From positions 26,052-90,051 of the IMG/VR virus record IMGVR_UViG_3300028920_000055: 64,000 nt of DNA. One strand, 5' to 3'. Positions 54,660-62,509 of the stretch are shown piece after piece. Below the pieces are notes generated by a model, which worked only from the letters and a program-made list of their open reading frames with translations, was not told the origin of the DNA and did no database searches. The number at the start of each line of letters is the position of its first letter. The first letter of the stretch is position 1. Source of the stretch: a virus. The translations under genes and the position numbers were made by a program.

Positions 54660-54721
54660 GACGTTAAAGACTTGTAAGTTTTGTGTTGTTTTTAACTTCA
54701 CCTTAACAGGAGGAAAGTACT

Positions 54722-55495
54722 GTGGCAAATCTCAAGAAGATGACAGTGGCACAGCTTCAAAAGTTGTGCAAAAAGGAAGGCATCGAAGGCTATGAAGACA
54801 TGAAGAAATCCGATCTCATAGCCGTGTTGGAGTCAGTGGATGAGGAAGCAGAAGAGGCTGAAGTGGACGAGGAAGTGGAAGATGAGGATGAGGATTGGGA
54901 AGATGATGAGGATGATGAAGAAGGGGACGATGAAGACGAGGACGATGAGGATGATGATGATTGGGAGGAAGATGAGGATGAAGACGAGGATGAGGAAGAT
55001 GAGGAAGATGAGGATGAGGAAGATGAGGATGAGGATGATGAGGATGAAGAGGTGGTGGAAGAGAAGCCCAAGAAAAAGCCCTCAAAGAAAGCATCCAAGG
55101 CTCGAAAAGAGGGTGGTGAGCGTCTGCGTCCCTTCATCAACGAACAGATCGATCTGAACGCCAAGCTCAAGAAAAAGAATCTGTGGGTCAAGAACGCACA
55201 GTTTCTGTCCCGTGATGAGAAGAAACAGCTTCTCAAGGCCAAGAATCAAAAAGATCCCATCGCCAAAAAGGTGTACAAGCTCCTTGATAAAAAGGTCGCC
55301 GGTTTCCGCTCGAAACAGAAGGAAAAGACCAAAGCCGCCAAGACCACTACCAAGGCAGCTTCACCTTATGCCGATAAGTCTCACATCGAACTGGCCAAGG
55401 AAGTGGTGAAGCGAAAGCTGAAGCCGAAAGCCGAAGCCAAAAAGATGAGTGACTCCAAATTGATCAAGCTGCTTGAATTCGATGATGCGGAATGA
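54722..55495 (+). CDS. SAP-like, Asp/Glu-rich protein
   Basis: The 257-residue protein (GTG start after AACAGGAGGAAAGTACT) has an N-terminal SAP/Rho-N-like helix-extended-loop-helix (MTVAQLQKLCKKEGIEGYED and KSDLIAVLE, about 7-38), an almost pure Asp/Glu stretch (about 40-118), then a Lys/Arg-rich region and a second SAP-like segment at the end (KSHIELAKEVVKRKL and SDSKLIKLLE). SAP motifs bind DNA. The acidic block may mimic DNA or bind basic proteins. Strong SD, single-gene unit and terminator imply high expression. Confidence 0.78.
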   Translation: MANLKKMTVAQLQKLCKKEGIEGYEDMKKSDLIAVLESVDEEAEEAEVDEEVEDEDEDWEDDEDDEEGDDEDEDDEDDDDWEEDEDEDEDEEDEEDEDEEDEDEDDEDEEVVEEKPKKKPSKKASKARKEGGERLRPFINEQIDLNAKLKKKNLWVKNAQFLSRDEKKQLLKAKNQKDPIAKKVYKLLDKKVAGFRSKQKEKTKAAKTTTKAASPYADKSHIELAKEVVKRKLKPKAEAKKMSDSKLIKLLEFDDAE

Positions 55496-55528
55496 TCCCT
55501 GGCCTGACTGACTGATTCCAACCGGATT

Positions 55529-55560
55529 GGGCGGCTCCTTTGTGGGCCGCCCTTTCTATT
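55529..55560 (+). terminator. rho-independent terminator
   Basis: GGGCGGCTC / GGGCCGCCC form a 9-bp stem with one wobble and a 6-base loop, followed by TTTCTATT. It ends the SAP-protein transcript; the exonuclease ATG is 20 bases further on. Confidence 0.9.
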
Positions 55561-55579
55561 TAGTTTGCGGAGAAAGACA

Positions 55580-56383
55580 ATGGTACTTATTGATGGAAAT
55601 AATCTTTTGTATAAAGATTATTTCTCCTACAAGGGCGCGGATTACAAACAATTAAAAGATTTTTTCATTAGACATCTTCATTCGCTTGCTTCATCAGGAA
55701 TACACGATCTTGTGGTGATTTGGGATAGTGCTTTCGGATCGTGGCGCAATATTGCTTATCCATCTTACAAAGGCACAAGGACTATGTCTTTGTTCGAATG
55801 TGATAGTGAAGCAAAGAAATTTTACCACTGGAGAATAAAATTAAGACAATTTTTATACACTCGAACATCAATAAGACAAACCCATATAAATCGATTCGAA
55901 GCAGATGATATAATAGCTCTTTATGTTAGAAATAGAATCAAGAAAAAGATTGATGTTAATATAACAATAGTATCCAACGACAAAGACTTCTATCAATTGC
56001 TACATTCTTATCGTCCCACCGTGAATATTCTCCGTGTAGGTAGAAACAAACAACGTGTATTAACTCGTGAAGATTTCGAAGAAGAATACGAAATCAGACC
56101 AGCATTATGGTCTGATGTGAGAGCACTTAGTGGTGATACATCAGATAATATTCCTGGTATTGAAGGAATTGGCCCAGTAAGGGCTGTTGAAATAATAAAA
56201 ACATACGGGCCATTGAAAAAATGGATCAATTCCGTAGCTCCCAATGATAAAATAAAAATCAGCAAGTGGGCATTTAAAGCTCGCCTTAAACGTAAAAAGG
56301 TGATGTTTTATTACAAGCTTGTAGATTTAAAGAGAAATCATAGTGGTCTTAGATTGGAATTGAGTAACAATACTTACAAGTGA
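55580..56383 (+). CDS. 5'-3' exonuclease / flap endonuclease
   Basis: The 267-residue protein has the PIN-like FEN fold: MVLIDGNNLLY at the start (metal Asp5), YPSYKGTR (about 59), FEADDIIALY (about 106), VSNDKDFYQLL (about 131) and the helix-3-turn-helix GDTSDNIPGIEGIGPVRA (about 184-201). It removes RNA primers or flaps in lagging-strand processing. I start at the ATG at 55580, which follows GCGGAGAAAG; an upstream TTG at 55565 is in frame but unlikely. Confidence 0.9.
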   Translation: MVLIDGNNLLYKDYFSYKGADYKQLKDFFIRHLHSLASSGIHDLVVIWDSAFGSWRNIAYPSYKGTRTMSLFECDSEAKKFYHWRIKLRQFLYTRTSIRQTHINRFEADDIIALYVRNRIKKKIDVNITIVSNDKDFYQLLHSYRPTVNILRVGRNKQRVLTREDFEEEYEIRPALWSDVRALSGDTSDNIPGIEGIGPVRAVEIIKTYGPLKKWINSVAPNDKIKISKWAFKARLKRKKVMFYYKLVDLKRNHSGLRLELSNNTYK

Positions 56384-56391
56384 GGCGTATC

Positions 56392-57171
56392 GTGAATTAT
56401 GTAAAAAATAGTTTTAAAATGGGCCCATTTCGCGTAATATCTTACAGCAGAAGAGAAATGGAACATATGACGATTGTTCCAGATGGTTGTCACTCGGATT
56501 ACGTAATACACGGCGACCTTTCTGTCGCAGCAAGTTACGAATTTGCTTCTTATTTGTTTTATAGAGGATTGGCTAAAAAATCTAATAAAATTAACAGTGT
56601 ATTAGAAGTTTTTGGCGGTTCAGGTTGGGAATCTCATCTTATTGGTAGAGTAATAAAACCAGAAAAACATTACGTATTAGAAATGTATGAACAAGGGTGC
56701 AAATCGATTGAAGAGAATTGCAATCCTACAAGTGTTATGCAAGTGGATAGTTATTACTTTTGTAGTATTCTAAAAAAACATTTTGATTTAATTGTAGCAG
56801 ATTTTAACGCATTTACATTTCGTAAAATGGAGCAAGATAGAAACATTAAGGAAGCCGTAAAAGGGATGTTTCGATCATCTAACAAATACGTTAAAATAAG
56901 CGATTCTACATTTTTCGGAATATACAGATTCCCAAAAAATATTACAAGTTACGATTTATATTTAGATGGACACGCCAAAGATTATAAACATTTTTATTCT
57001 TTAATTCAAAAGAAATTTTATAAGTTGTACGGATTTAGTCTCATTAAAGTTATAATTCCAAAAGGTAAAACTGTGGCTTTGTTAATATTTAAAAAAGGGA
57101 AATACAGCAATTTAACATTTAAGTCTGTAAATGAAAAATTTGACATGAAGATTTTGCGAGGTGTATCATGA
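56392..57171 (+). CDS. methyltransferase-fold protein (putative)
   Basis: About 259 residues. LEVFGGSGWESHLIGRVI (about 67-84) looks like a SAM-binding glycine-rich loop, followed by an acidic residue in YVLEMYEQG and a motif IV-like DLIVADFNAF (about 130). The C-terminal half is basic and aromatic. The fold call is reasonable but not firm, and the substrate is unknown. I use GTG 56392 because GAGG lies six bases upstream; a GTG at 56380 overlapping the previous stop is equally possible. It is coupled to the peptidase gene. Confidence 0.6.
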   Translation: MNYVKNSFKMGPFRVISYSRREMEHMTIVPDGCHSDYVIHGDLSVAASYEFASYLFYRGLAKKSNKINSVLEVFGGSGWESHLIGRVIKPEKHYVLEMYEQGCKSIEENCNPTSVMQVDSYYFCSILKKHFDLIVADFNAFTFRKMEQDRNIKEAVKGMFRSSNKYVKISDSTFFGIYRFPKNITSYDLYLDGHAKDYKHFYSLIQKKFYKLYGFSLIKVIIPKGKTVALLIFKKGKYSNLTFKSVNEKFDMKILRGVS

Positions 57172-57611
57172 GACATTGGTTAAAAGCCCGTCAAGCGATT
57201 GCTTACATAAAGCATTTTATTGGATTGCCTTATATCTATGGCGGCGATGATCCAATGGCAGGATTTGATTGTAGCGGTCTTGCCATCGAAATGCTTAAAA
57301 GCGTGGGACTTTTTCCGCTTTATAGCGATATGACAGCGCAAGATTTATTTCATTATCATAGCAATTACATTGTAGATATGACTAAGCCATTTAAACCAGG
57401 CATGTTGATATTTTATGGAACAGCTCTAAACGAAATTTCTCATGTTTCGATTGTGTTAAATAAAAATCAAATTCTTGAGGCGGGTGGCGGAAGAAGTACA
57501 ACGAAAACAATTGGGGATGCAATCCGGCAAAATGCTTATATTATGTGTAGGCCCATTAGTAAAAGAGAAAACGAAATTATTGGAGTAGTTGATCCTTTTA
57601 TTAAGAGGTGA
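57168..57611 (+). CDS. NlpC/P60 family cysteine peptidase
   Basis: The 147-residue protein is a minimal NlpC/P60 domain: YIYGGDDPMAGFDCSGL with catalytic Cys35, HVSIVL with His92 and a third polar residue near 103 in ILEAGGG. These enzymes cut peptide bonds in peptidoglycan stems. It is the only recognised cell-wall hydrolase in the window, so it may be the endolysin, although it lies inside a nucleotide-enzyme operon and lacks a signal or binding domain. An ATGA overlap joins it to the gene before. Confidence 0.85.
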   Translation: MRHWLKARQAIAYIKHFIGLPYIYGGDDPMAGFDCSGLAIEMLKSVGLFPLYSDMTAQDLFHYHSNYIVDMTKPFKPGMLIFYGTALNEISHVSIVLNKNQILEAGGGRSTTKTIGDAIRQNAYIMCRPISKRENEIIGVVDPFIKR

Positions 57612-57615
57612 TAAA

Positions 57616-58767
57616 ATGAATCCGCCACAATTCGTTGTACTCGGATTAGGCATTAATGGCCTATTGACTTGCTTTTATCTTAGAAAAAAGTATCCCACTT
57701 GTAAAATTATCGTAATCAGCAAAGGGCCATATTGTAAGTCATTTCTCGATCATCAATATGGTGTACCAATATATTTATATTGGTCGGTTGCTACACATGA
57801 ATTGTTAAAAGATTTACTCGATTTTCGTACAAGGAGATTGAAGATAGGATTGGTGTCTGGTAATAATGTATCATCAATTAAAAAGTTTCCAGAATTTGTT
57901 ATGGATAGAATGGAGTATCTTAAATCTTATTATTACAAATGTAATTTAACAAATGATGGATATGATCCGAAAACTTACAGAGGAATGTCAGATTTCGGTC
58001 ATAATAATTTTATGGTGTGTTCTTTTAATTATCAACAATTAGTAAATAAATTGTATTCAAGGGCAAATGTGGAAGTAATTTATAATACAACAGATTATTG
58101 CATTGACACTTATGGAAGAAAAATTATAATCGAGGAAGGAGATAACAAGGCATTTTGTATTAAATACGATAAATTATTTAGTACAATTCCATTATATTCA
58201 TTGTTGGTCAATCATTATACTGCCGGAGTTCAAAAATTTTCAAAAGATTCTCAATTGGGAATTATTCAAAATCTATATAGTGAAGTAAAAAAAGTATACA
58301 ATGATGCTAACAAGGCTACAAAAGCAAGTTGTATCGTTGATACAAGCGATGTCGGTTTCCCACAATATCAAGGTGGTGGGAAAACAAAAGATTATGATTA
58401 CATTTATGTTGCGTCGCATCCACACTCAATAACTCCAATAAGGAGAATTTCATTTTCGGAAGATGGTAATTATATGTTCATTGAAATCGTAGGTAGTGTC
58501 ACTAATAGTTCATTTAGCTCTCCAACTCAATGTAGAGGATGGATTACATCTCTTTTTAATAATGAAGTTTCTATCGATGGCAAAATGGTAGATTTTGTAC
58601 ACAAAGATTGTAAAATCGTGTTGCCACATATCGTAGACAATATTATAACCGAAGAAATATTGGAAGCATTTAAATGTTTCGGAATTCATTTGTATGGTAG
58701 ATATTCGAGAATGAATACGAGGGGGTTGATTCATCATACCATAGAGCAACTTGAAAAGGAGCTATAA
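57616..58767 (+). CDS. FAD-dependent oxidoreductase-like protein
   Basis: The 383-residue protein begins with a Rossmann dinucleotide motif GLGINGLLTCFYL (G10-x-G12-x-x-G15) followed by IIVISKG, and has a later KLFSTIPLYSLL (about 192) typical of UDP-galactopyranose mutase and protoporphyrinogen-oxidase-like flavoproteins. The start at 57616 follows AAGAGGTGATAAA. It is TAATG-linked to the HAD nucleotidase. A redox step on a nucleotide, sugar nucleotide or amine is likely; which one cannot be read from sequence. Confidence 0.75.
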   Translation: MNPPQFVVLGLGINGLLTCFYLRKKYPTCKIIVISKGPYCKSFLDHQYGVPIYLYWSVATHELLKDLLDFRTRRLKIGLVSGNNVSSIKKFPEFVMDRMEYLKSYYYKCNLTNDGYDPKTYRGMSDFGHNNFMVCSFNYQQLVNKLYSRANVEVIYNTTDYCIDTYGRKIIIEEGDNKAFCIKYDKLFSTIPLYSLLVNHYTAGVQKFSKDSQLGIIQNLYSEVKKVYNDANKATKASCIVDTSDVGFPQYQGGGKTKDYDYIYVASHPHSITPIRRISFSEDGNYMFIEIVGSVTNSSFSSPTQCRGWITSLFNNEVSIDGKMVDFVHKDCKIVLPHIVDNIITEEILEAFKCFGIHLYGRYSRMNTRGLIHHTIEQLEKEL

Positions 58768-59702
58768 TGATAGAGAAAATGTGGGAAGCACAAGAGGAAC
58801 AACAAAAGCTGTGGGTGGAAGATTATGATAGTCTTTCAGATAAGGAACAGCTTGAGCTTTTACAGGAATATATTTTATCAATTATGACCAATTCGAGTCG
58901 TGTGTTAGATGAAGTAAATTGGAAATCTAATATATTGTCTCGAAAACAAATTAACACCGATAATATTACCGAACACTGTGTAGATATTTTAAAATACGTC
59001 ATTAACACATTGTTGATATTCGGAGTGTCACCGGTAGACTTTACTAAAAAATTCGATGAAAAAACGGATGCGGTTCAAAAGAAATGGGATTGGGAAAGAA
59101 AAAGAGATCGTCTCAGCGATACAGATTCGATCATTACTATTGATATAGATGGTGTAATAGCTAATTTTAGTGAGTCTTTTACCAGTTTTATTGAAAATAA
59201 AACTGGAAAGCCTCTTGTAACTGATAGAAAATACTTTCATTATTATATGAATGTTGAGGGACTTACTGCCACAGAAGAAGAAAGATTGATGGATGAATTT
59301 ATTAGGGATGGTGGTTTTTGCAGACCAAAAATCTATCCAGGCGCAAAAGATTCTATCGATGTATTAAAATCTGTGGGATTTCATATTGTATTCTTAACAG
59401 CAAGGCCATATAATAAATACAGAAGAATTTTTCGTGACACAACTTGGTGGATGGAAAAGCATAAAGTAAATTATGACGCCATTTTGTGGGATAAAGATAA
59501 AGCGGATGCTATTAAAGCATTACATCCTGCTTTCGTTTTATTTCATGTGGAAGATCGAGATAAACATGCTGTGGAAGTTGCAAACAGCGGAGTTGATGTA
59601 TTGTTATTTGATAAACCCTATAATCAAACCGTAATCCACGATAAAGTACAACGGATTACACGATGGAGCGAAGTAATTGAACGAGCATGTTCGGAGGTGT
59701 AA
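58767..59702 (+). CDS. HAD-type 5'(3')-deoxyribonucleotidase-like protein with N-terminal extension
   Basis: The 311-residue protein has an N-terminal helical region (about 1-115, acidic, unrecognised) and a C-terminal HAD domain with ITIDIDGVIANF (about 122-133, nucleophile Asp and acid Asp), FLTARPYN (about 208) and VEDRDKHA (about 260). This combination is typical of the 5'(3')-deoxyribonucleotidase subfamily that dephosphorylates dNMPs. In this operon it may remove a competing nucleotide such as dTMP or dUMP, or recycle one. Lys in the third motif is plausible near 230-240. Confidence 0.8.
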   Translation: MIEKMWEAQEEQQKLWVEDYDSLSDKEQLELLQEYILSIMTNSSRVLDEVNWKSNILSRKQINTDNITEHCVDILKYVINTLLIFGVSPVDFTKKFDEKTDAVQKKWDWERKRDRLSDTDSIITIDIDGVIANFSESFTSFIENKTGKPLVTDRKYFHYYMNVEGLTATEEERLMDEFIRDGGFCRPKIYPGAKDSIDVLKSVGFHIVFLTARPYNKYRRIFRDTTWWMEKHKVNYDAILWDKDKADAIKALHPAFVLFHVEDRDKHAVEVANSGVDVLLFDKPYNQTVIHDKVQRITRWSEVIERACSEV

Positions 59703-59703
59703 G

Positions 59704-60657
59704 ATGAAAGAAATGGAAGTCAAGATGCTTTCTGGAACACAACAGCCGGTAGTTACGGCTATAAAGATTTGGAAAGCATCAAAGGGAGAGGATTTTACTG
59801 ATGTAACTGAAGAAGAATCCAAGGAGTTGTGGCCTCAGTTAGTGTTACAAGATGTACCGGTGCTTGAAAATCTTCATTATCAGTTTCTTTTTCAAAATGT
59901 TCCAGTGTCTTGGCGTGAACAGGCAGTGAGGCATCGCATCGGTGTAAAAGCAGGAGAAAATTATGGTATAGACATTATACCAGATTTTCCAGGATCATCT
60001 TGGTGGAGTCAATCGATGAGGATCAAGAATGTAGGCGGATTTTACCATCGAGGCGATTTTTACATTCCTGAATCGATAAGAGGAAATAAAGAATTACAAG
60101 ACGTGTATACTCACGTTTTGGAATCTATTGGAAATGCTTACACAACTTTGGTGAATTTCGGAATTCCAATGGAAGATGCTCGCAATCTTATCCCTCTTGG
60201 AGCCACACACGATATAAGTTGGGATTTAAGTCATAAAGCAATGCTTTACATTGTAAATAAAAGATCGTGTTGGATACTTCAAGCCGGATTGTGGGTTCCT
60301 ATCATAAAAGAAATGATGTTATCACTTCTTAACTTTTATGGAAGCGAGCAGTTATTGTACGGAATGGGAAAGCCGCCTTGTTACGATCCAAAAGAGGGTA
60401 AGATCGCCGATTGTATTTTCAATTTGGAAAATGAAAGAAGATGGTCTGGGAAAGATAATCTGCCACCATGTCCCATATGGGTATATCTTGCTTGTTACAA
60501 AATAAAATATGGGAACAGCATAGAGATGGCTCACAGATGTTATCCAGAGACTCCACCAGAGGGTTCAGACATAAAAACTTTTGTTAAAGATTTTAAAAGA
60601 CGGTTGAGCCTATATTCAGAAATTTGGGGCGGTGAGATAACTGATATTTTGCTTTAA
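59704..60657 (+). CDS. thyX: ThyX-like flavin-dependent thymidylate synthase, divergent
   Basis: The 317-residue protein has the ThyX core: LHYQFLFQNVPVSWREQAVRHR (two segments, about 57-78, RHR at 76-78) and RNLIPLGATHDISWDLS (about 163-179) matching R-x-x-L-P. The signature RHR-x7-S-x-R is interrupted: about 20 residues separate RHR from SQSMR (102-106). ThyX methylates dUMP using FAD, NADPH and methylene-THF. The insertion may change substrate or chemistry (for example hydroxymethylation). The start at 59704 follows GGAGGTGTAAG. Confidence 0.82.
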   Translation: MKEMEVKMLSGTQQPVVTAIKIWKASKGEDFTDVTEEESKELWPQLVLQDVPVLENLHYQFLFQNVPVSWREQAVRHRIGVKAGENYGIDIIPDFPGSSWWSQSMRIKNVGGFYHRGDFYIPESIRGNKELQDVYTHVLESIGNAYTTLVNFGIPMEDARNLIPLGATHDISWDLSHKAMLYIVNKRSCWILQAGLWVPIIKEMMLSLLNFYGSEQLLYGMGKPPCYDPKEGKIADCIFNLENERRWSGKDNLPPCPIWVYLACYKIKYGNSIEMAHRCYPETPPEGSDIKTFVKDFKRRLSLYSEIWGGEITDILL

Positions 60658-60671
60658 TTAGTACAATAATC

Positions 60672-60686
60672 CCAATCATATTTGCT
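60672..60686 (+). other. intergenic copy of CCAATCATATTTGCT
   Basis: The 65-base gap between ThyX and aminotransferase genes holds a 15-base match to 28087-28101. No hairpin forms here. Significance is uncertain. Confidence 0.3.
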
Positions 60687-60722
60687 TTCTCTCGCATTTG
60701 AAACATGAGTATGGAGGGTATT

Positions 60723-61865
60723 ATGAGTTATTTAATGAATACAATAAAAACCATTCCCGGTTTGGAAATAGAGCATGCCGAAGACAGTTATCTTTATGGT
60801 ACACTTAACGGAGAAGTAATGAAATGGATCGATCTTTTTAACGATAGTGGTGTTTGCTCATTGGGATACGATAATCATATTAAATATCATCTTAAAAGAG
60901 CTTTAACACCTCATATGCCCAATATAGTCAGTTTTAAATTCAGAGAAAATGTAGCCGAAGAATTATGTGACATGACAAAAATGAATAAAGTATTTTTTTG
61001 TAACAGTGGTACAGAAGCGATTGAGTCGGCTATTAAAATAATGAGAAAGGCTTCTACAGATACAAAGAAAAGATATATTTATACATATGCGAATGACTTC
61101 CACGGGAGAACATATGGAGCATTGGCGGCAAGTGATGGGCCATCTTATCATTACGAAGGATTTGGTCCACATTTACAAGGATTTAAACATTTCAAATATC
61201 CTCATCAAATTGATTGGGACGTTTGTTCCGGTATTCTCATGTCTACAGTATTCGGTAATCATGATGTAATGGATCACGGCATAGCGGAACTTAAATATTT
61301 AAGATCAATGTGTGATAGGCATAGAATACCACTTTGTTTGGACGAAATACAATGCGGAGCAGGAAGATGTGGAACGTTTAATGCTTTTGATCGATATGCA
61401 ATTGTACCGGATATTCTTTGTCTTGCAAAAGGAATTGCTTGTGGAAATACGTTGGGTGCTTGTTTAGCAAGAGGCAGATATGCTAACACACTTACTCCAG
61501 GTTCACATTTTTCTACATTTGGTGGCGGAATATATGGGTTGTTAGGAGTATTCGAATATATATCAAAGTGGAGAAATGGTGATTTAAATTATCAAGATAT
61601 TGAAAACAAAGCACATTTGTTCAAAATAAAATTGGAAGTAATAAAAGAAATAGACGAAATAAGGCAAGTGGGATTGATGATCGCTGTAAAAGTAAAAGAT
61701 GATACCGCGAAATTGGTTTCAAGAAAATTGTTAGAAAAGGGAGTATTCTTACCAACATTCAGAAGTGATGTTTTAAAAATGGCTCCGGCATTAACAATAA
61801 AAGCAGAAGAAATAGAGTTGTCAATGAATACTTTACAAGACGTAATGGAGGAGGTGTACTCATGA
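60723..61865 (+). CDS. class III PLP-dependent aminotransferase
   Basis: The 380-residue protein has class III (ornithine/omega-aminotransferase) motifs: FCNSGTEAIESAIKIMRKA (about 95-113), NDFHGRTYGALAASDG (about 125), LDEIQCGAGRCGTF (about 206) and the Schiff-base Lys in LAKGIACGN (about 236). It moves amino groups to or from omega-amino compounds, semialdehydes or keto substrates. I start at 60723 because GGAGGGTATT precedes it; upstream in-frame ATGs at 60705 and 60711 lie before that site. It is coupled to a nucleotide kinase gene. Confidence 0.87.
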   Translation: MSYLMNTIKTIPGLEIEHAEDSYLYGTLNGEVMKWIDLFNDSGVCSLGYDNHIKYHLKRALTPHMPNIVSFKFRENVAEELCDMTKMNKVFFCNSGTEAIESAIKIMRKASTDTKKRYIYTYANDFHGRTYGALAASDGPSYHYEGFGPHLQGFKHFKYPHQIDWDVCSGILMSTVFGNHDVMDHGIAELKYLRSMCDRHRIPLCLDEIQCGAGRCGTFNAFDRYAIVPDILCLAKGIACGNTLGACLARGRYANTLTPGSHFSTFGGGIYGLLGVFEYISKWRNGDLNYQDIENKAHLFKIKLEVIKEIDEIRQVGLMIAVKVKDDTAKLVSRKLLEKGVFLPTFRSDVLKMAPALTIKAEEIELSMNTLQDVMEEVYS

Positions 61866-62509
61866 TTATTGTAATGGAAGGAATCCAGGGAAGTGGTAAA
61901 ACCAGTATTGCAAGAGCATTGGTATCAGAAAGTAAATTTAGATTCAATTTAAAAGGCGTATATTATCATTCATTTGAAAGTAAACCATCATTTTATAATA
62001 ATGGCCTTTGTAGAAAGGCTTTTCAAGACGTAGTTTTTGCTGATTTTCTTAACAAGGTTCCAATTGACGCCGATTTTATCATATTTGATAGATCAATCTT
62101 TTCAGGTTTTGTGTATGATAAATTCGAAAAGGAAAAAACCAAGACAGGCGGAGATAAAACAATACACAAAGATTATTTCCAATTTTGTCTTGAAAAATTT
62201 CACAACGGAGTAAATGGTCCATTAGTAATATTTTATCTCAATACAAAAGTAAATATTGCTCAAAAGAGATTTGATGAAAATAATAGACCGGATAGATTGT
62301 TTCTCGATACTTCTGTACAATATAAAAGATTTTGGAGCTATTATGGCAACCATCTTTCTAATATGGGAATAAAGTTATACATATATCGTAATGATAATAA
62401 TGCAGATTACGTTAATGTTTTGCAAATGGCTCGTTCAGAAATTGTAAGGACAATTAAAATAACGGAAAAGAGGCGACATGACGTACAATCCGAAAGAGAA
62501 AGTGGATGA
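61862..62509 (+). CDS. thymidylate-kinase-like nucleotide kinase
   Basis: The 215-residue P-loop kinase has MEGIQGSGKTSIARAL (about 5-20), FDRSIFSGFVY (DR-S motif, about 74-84) and a lid-like basic stretch (KRFDENNRPDRLF, about 139). Order and length match the dTMP kinase/deoxynucleoside kinase family, which phosphorylates dNMP or nucleosides. It is preceded by GGAGGAGGTG and overlaps the aminotransferase stop. In this operon it could phosphorylate the product of the ThyX-like enzyme or a modified nucleotide. Confidence 0.8.
   Translation: MIIVMEGIQGSGKTSIARALVSESKFRFNLKGVYYHSFESKPSFYNNGLCRKAFQDVVFADFLNKVPIDADFIIFDRSIFSGFVYDKFEKEKTKTGGDKTIHKDYFQFCLEKFHNGVNGPLVIFYLNTKVNIAQKRFDENNRPDRLFLDTSVQYKRFWSYYGNHLSNMGIKLYIYRNDNNADYVNVLQMARSEIVRTIKITEKRRHDVQSERESG

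Noticed and set aside
54840-55060. GAT/GAG trinucleotide-like repeats considered as a microsatellite or CRISPR-like array
   Set aside because: The repeats are irregular codons of an acidic protein stretch, with no spacers.
54840-55157. Second + frame with Arg/Met/Lys repeats in the SAP gene
   Set aside because: Frame-shifted reading of GATGAG repeats; no independent initiation signal.
54790-55242. Antisense poly-Ser open frame
   Set aside because: Mirror of the GAT/GAG repeats of the SAP protein; composition is an artefact.
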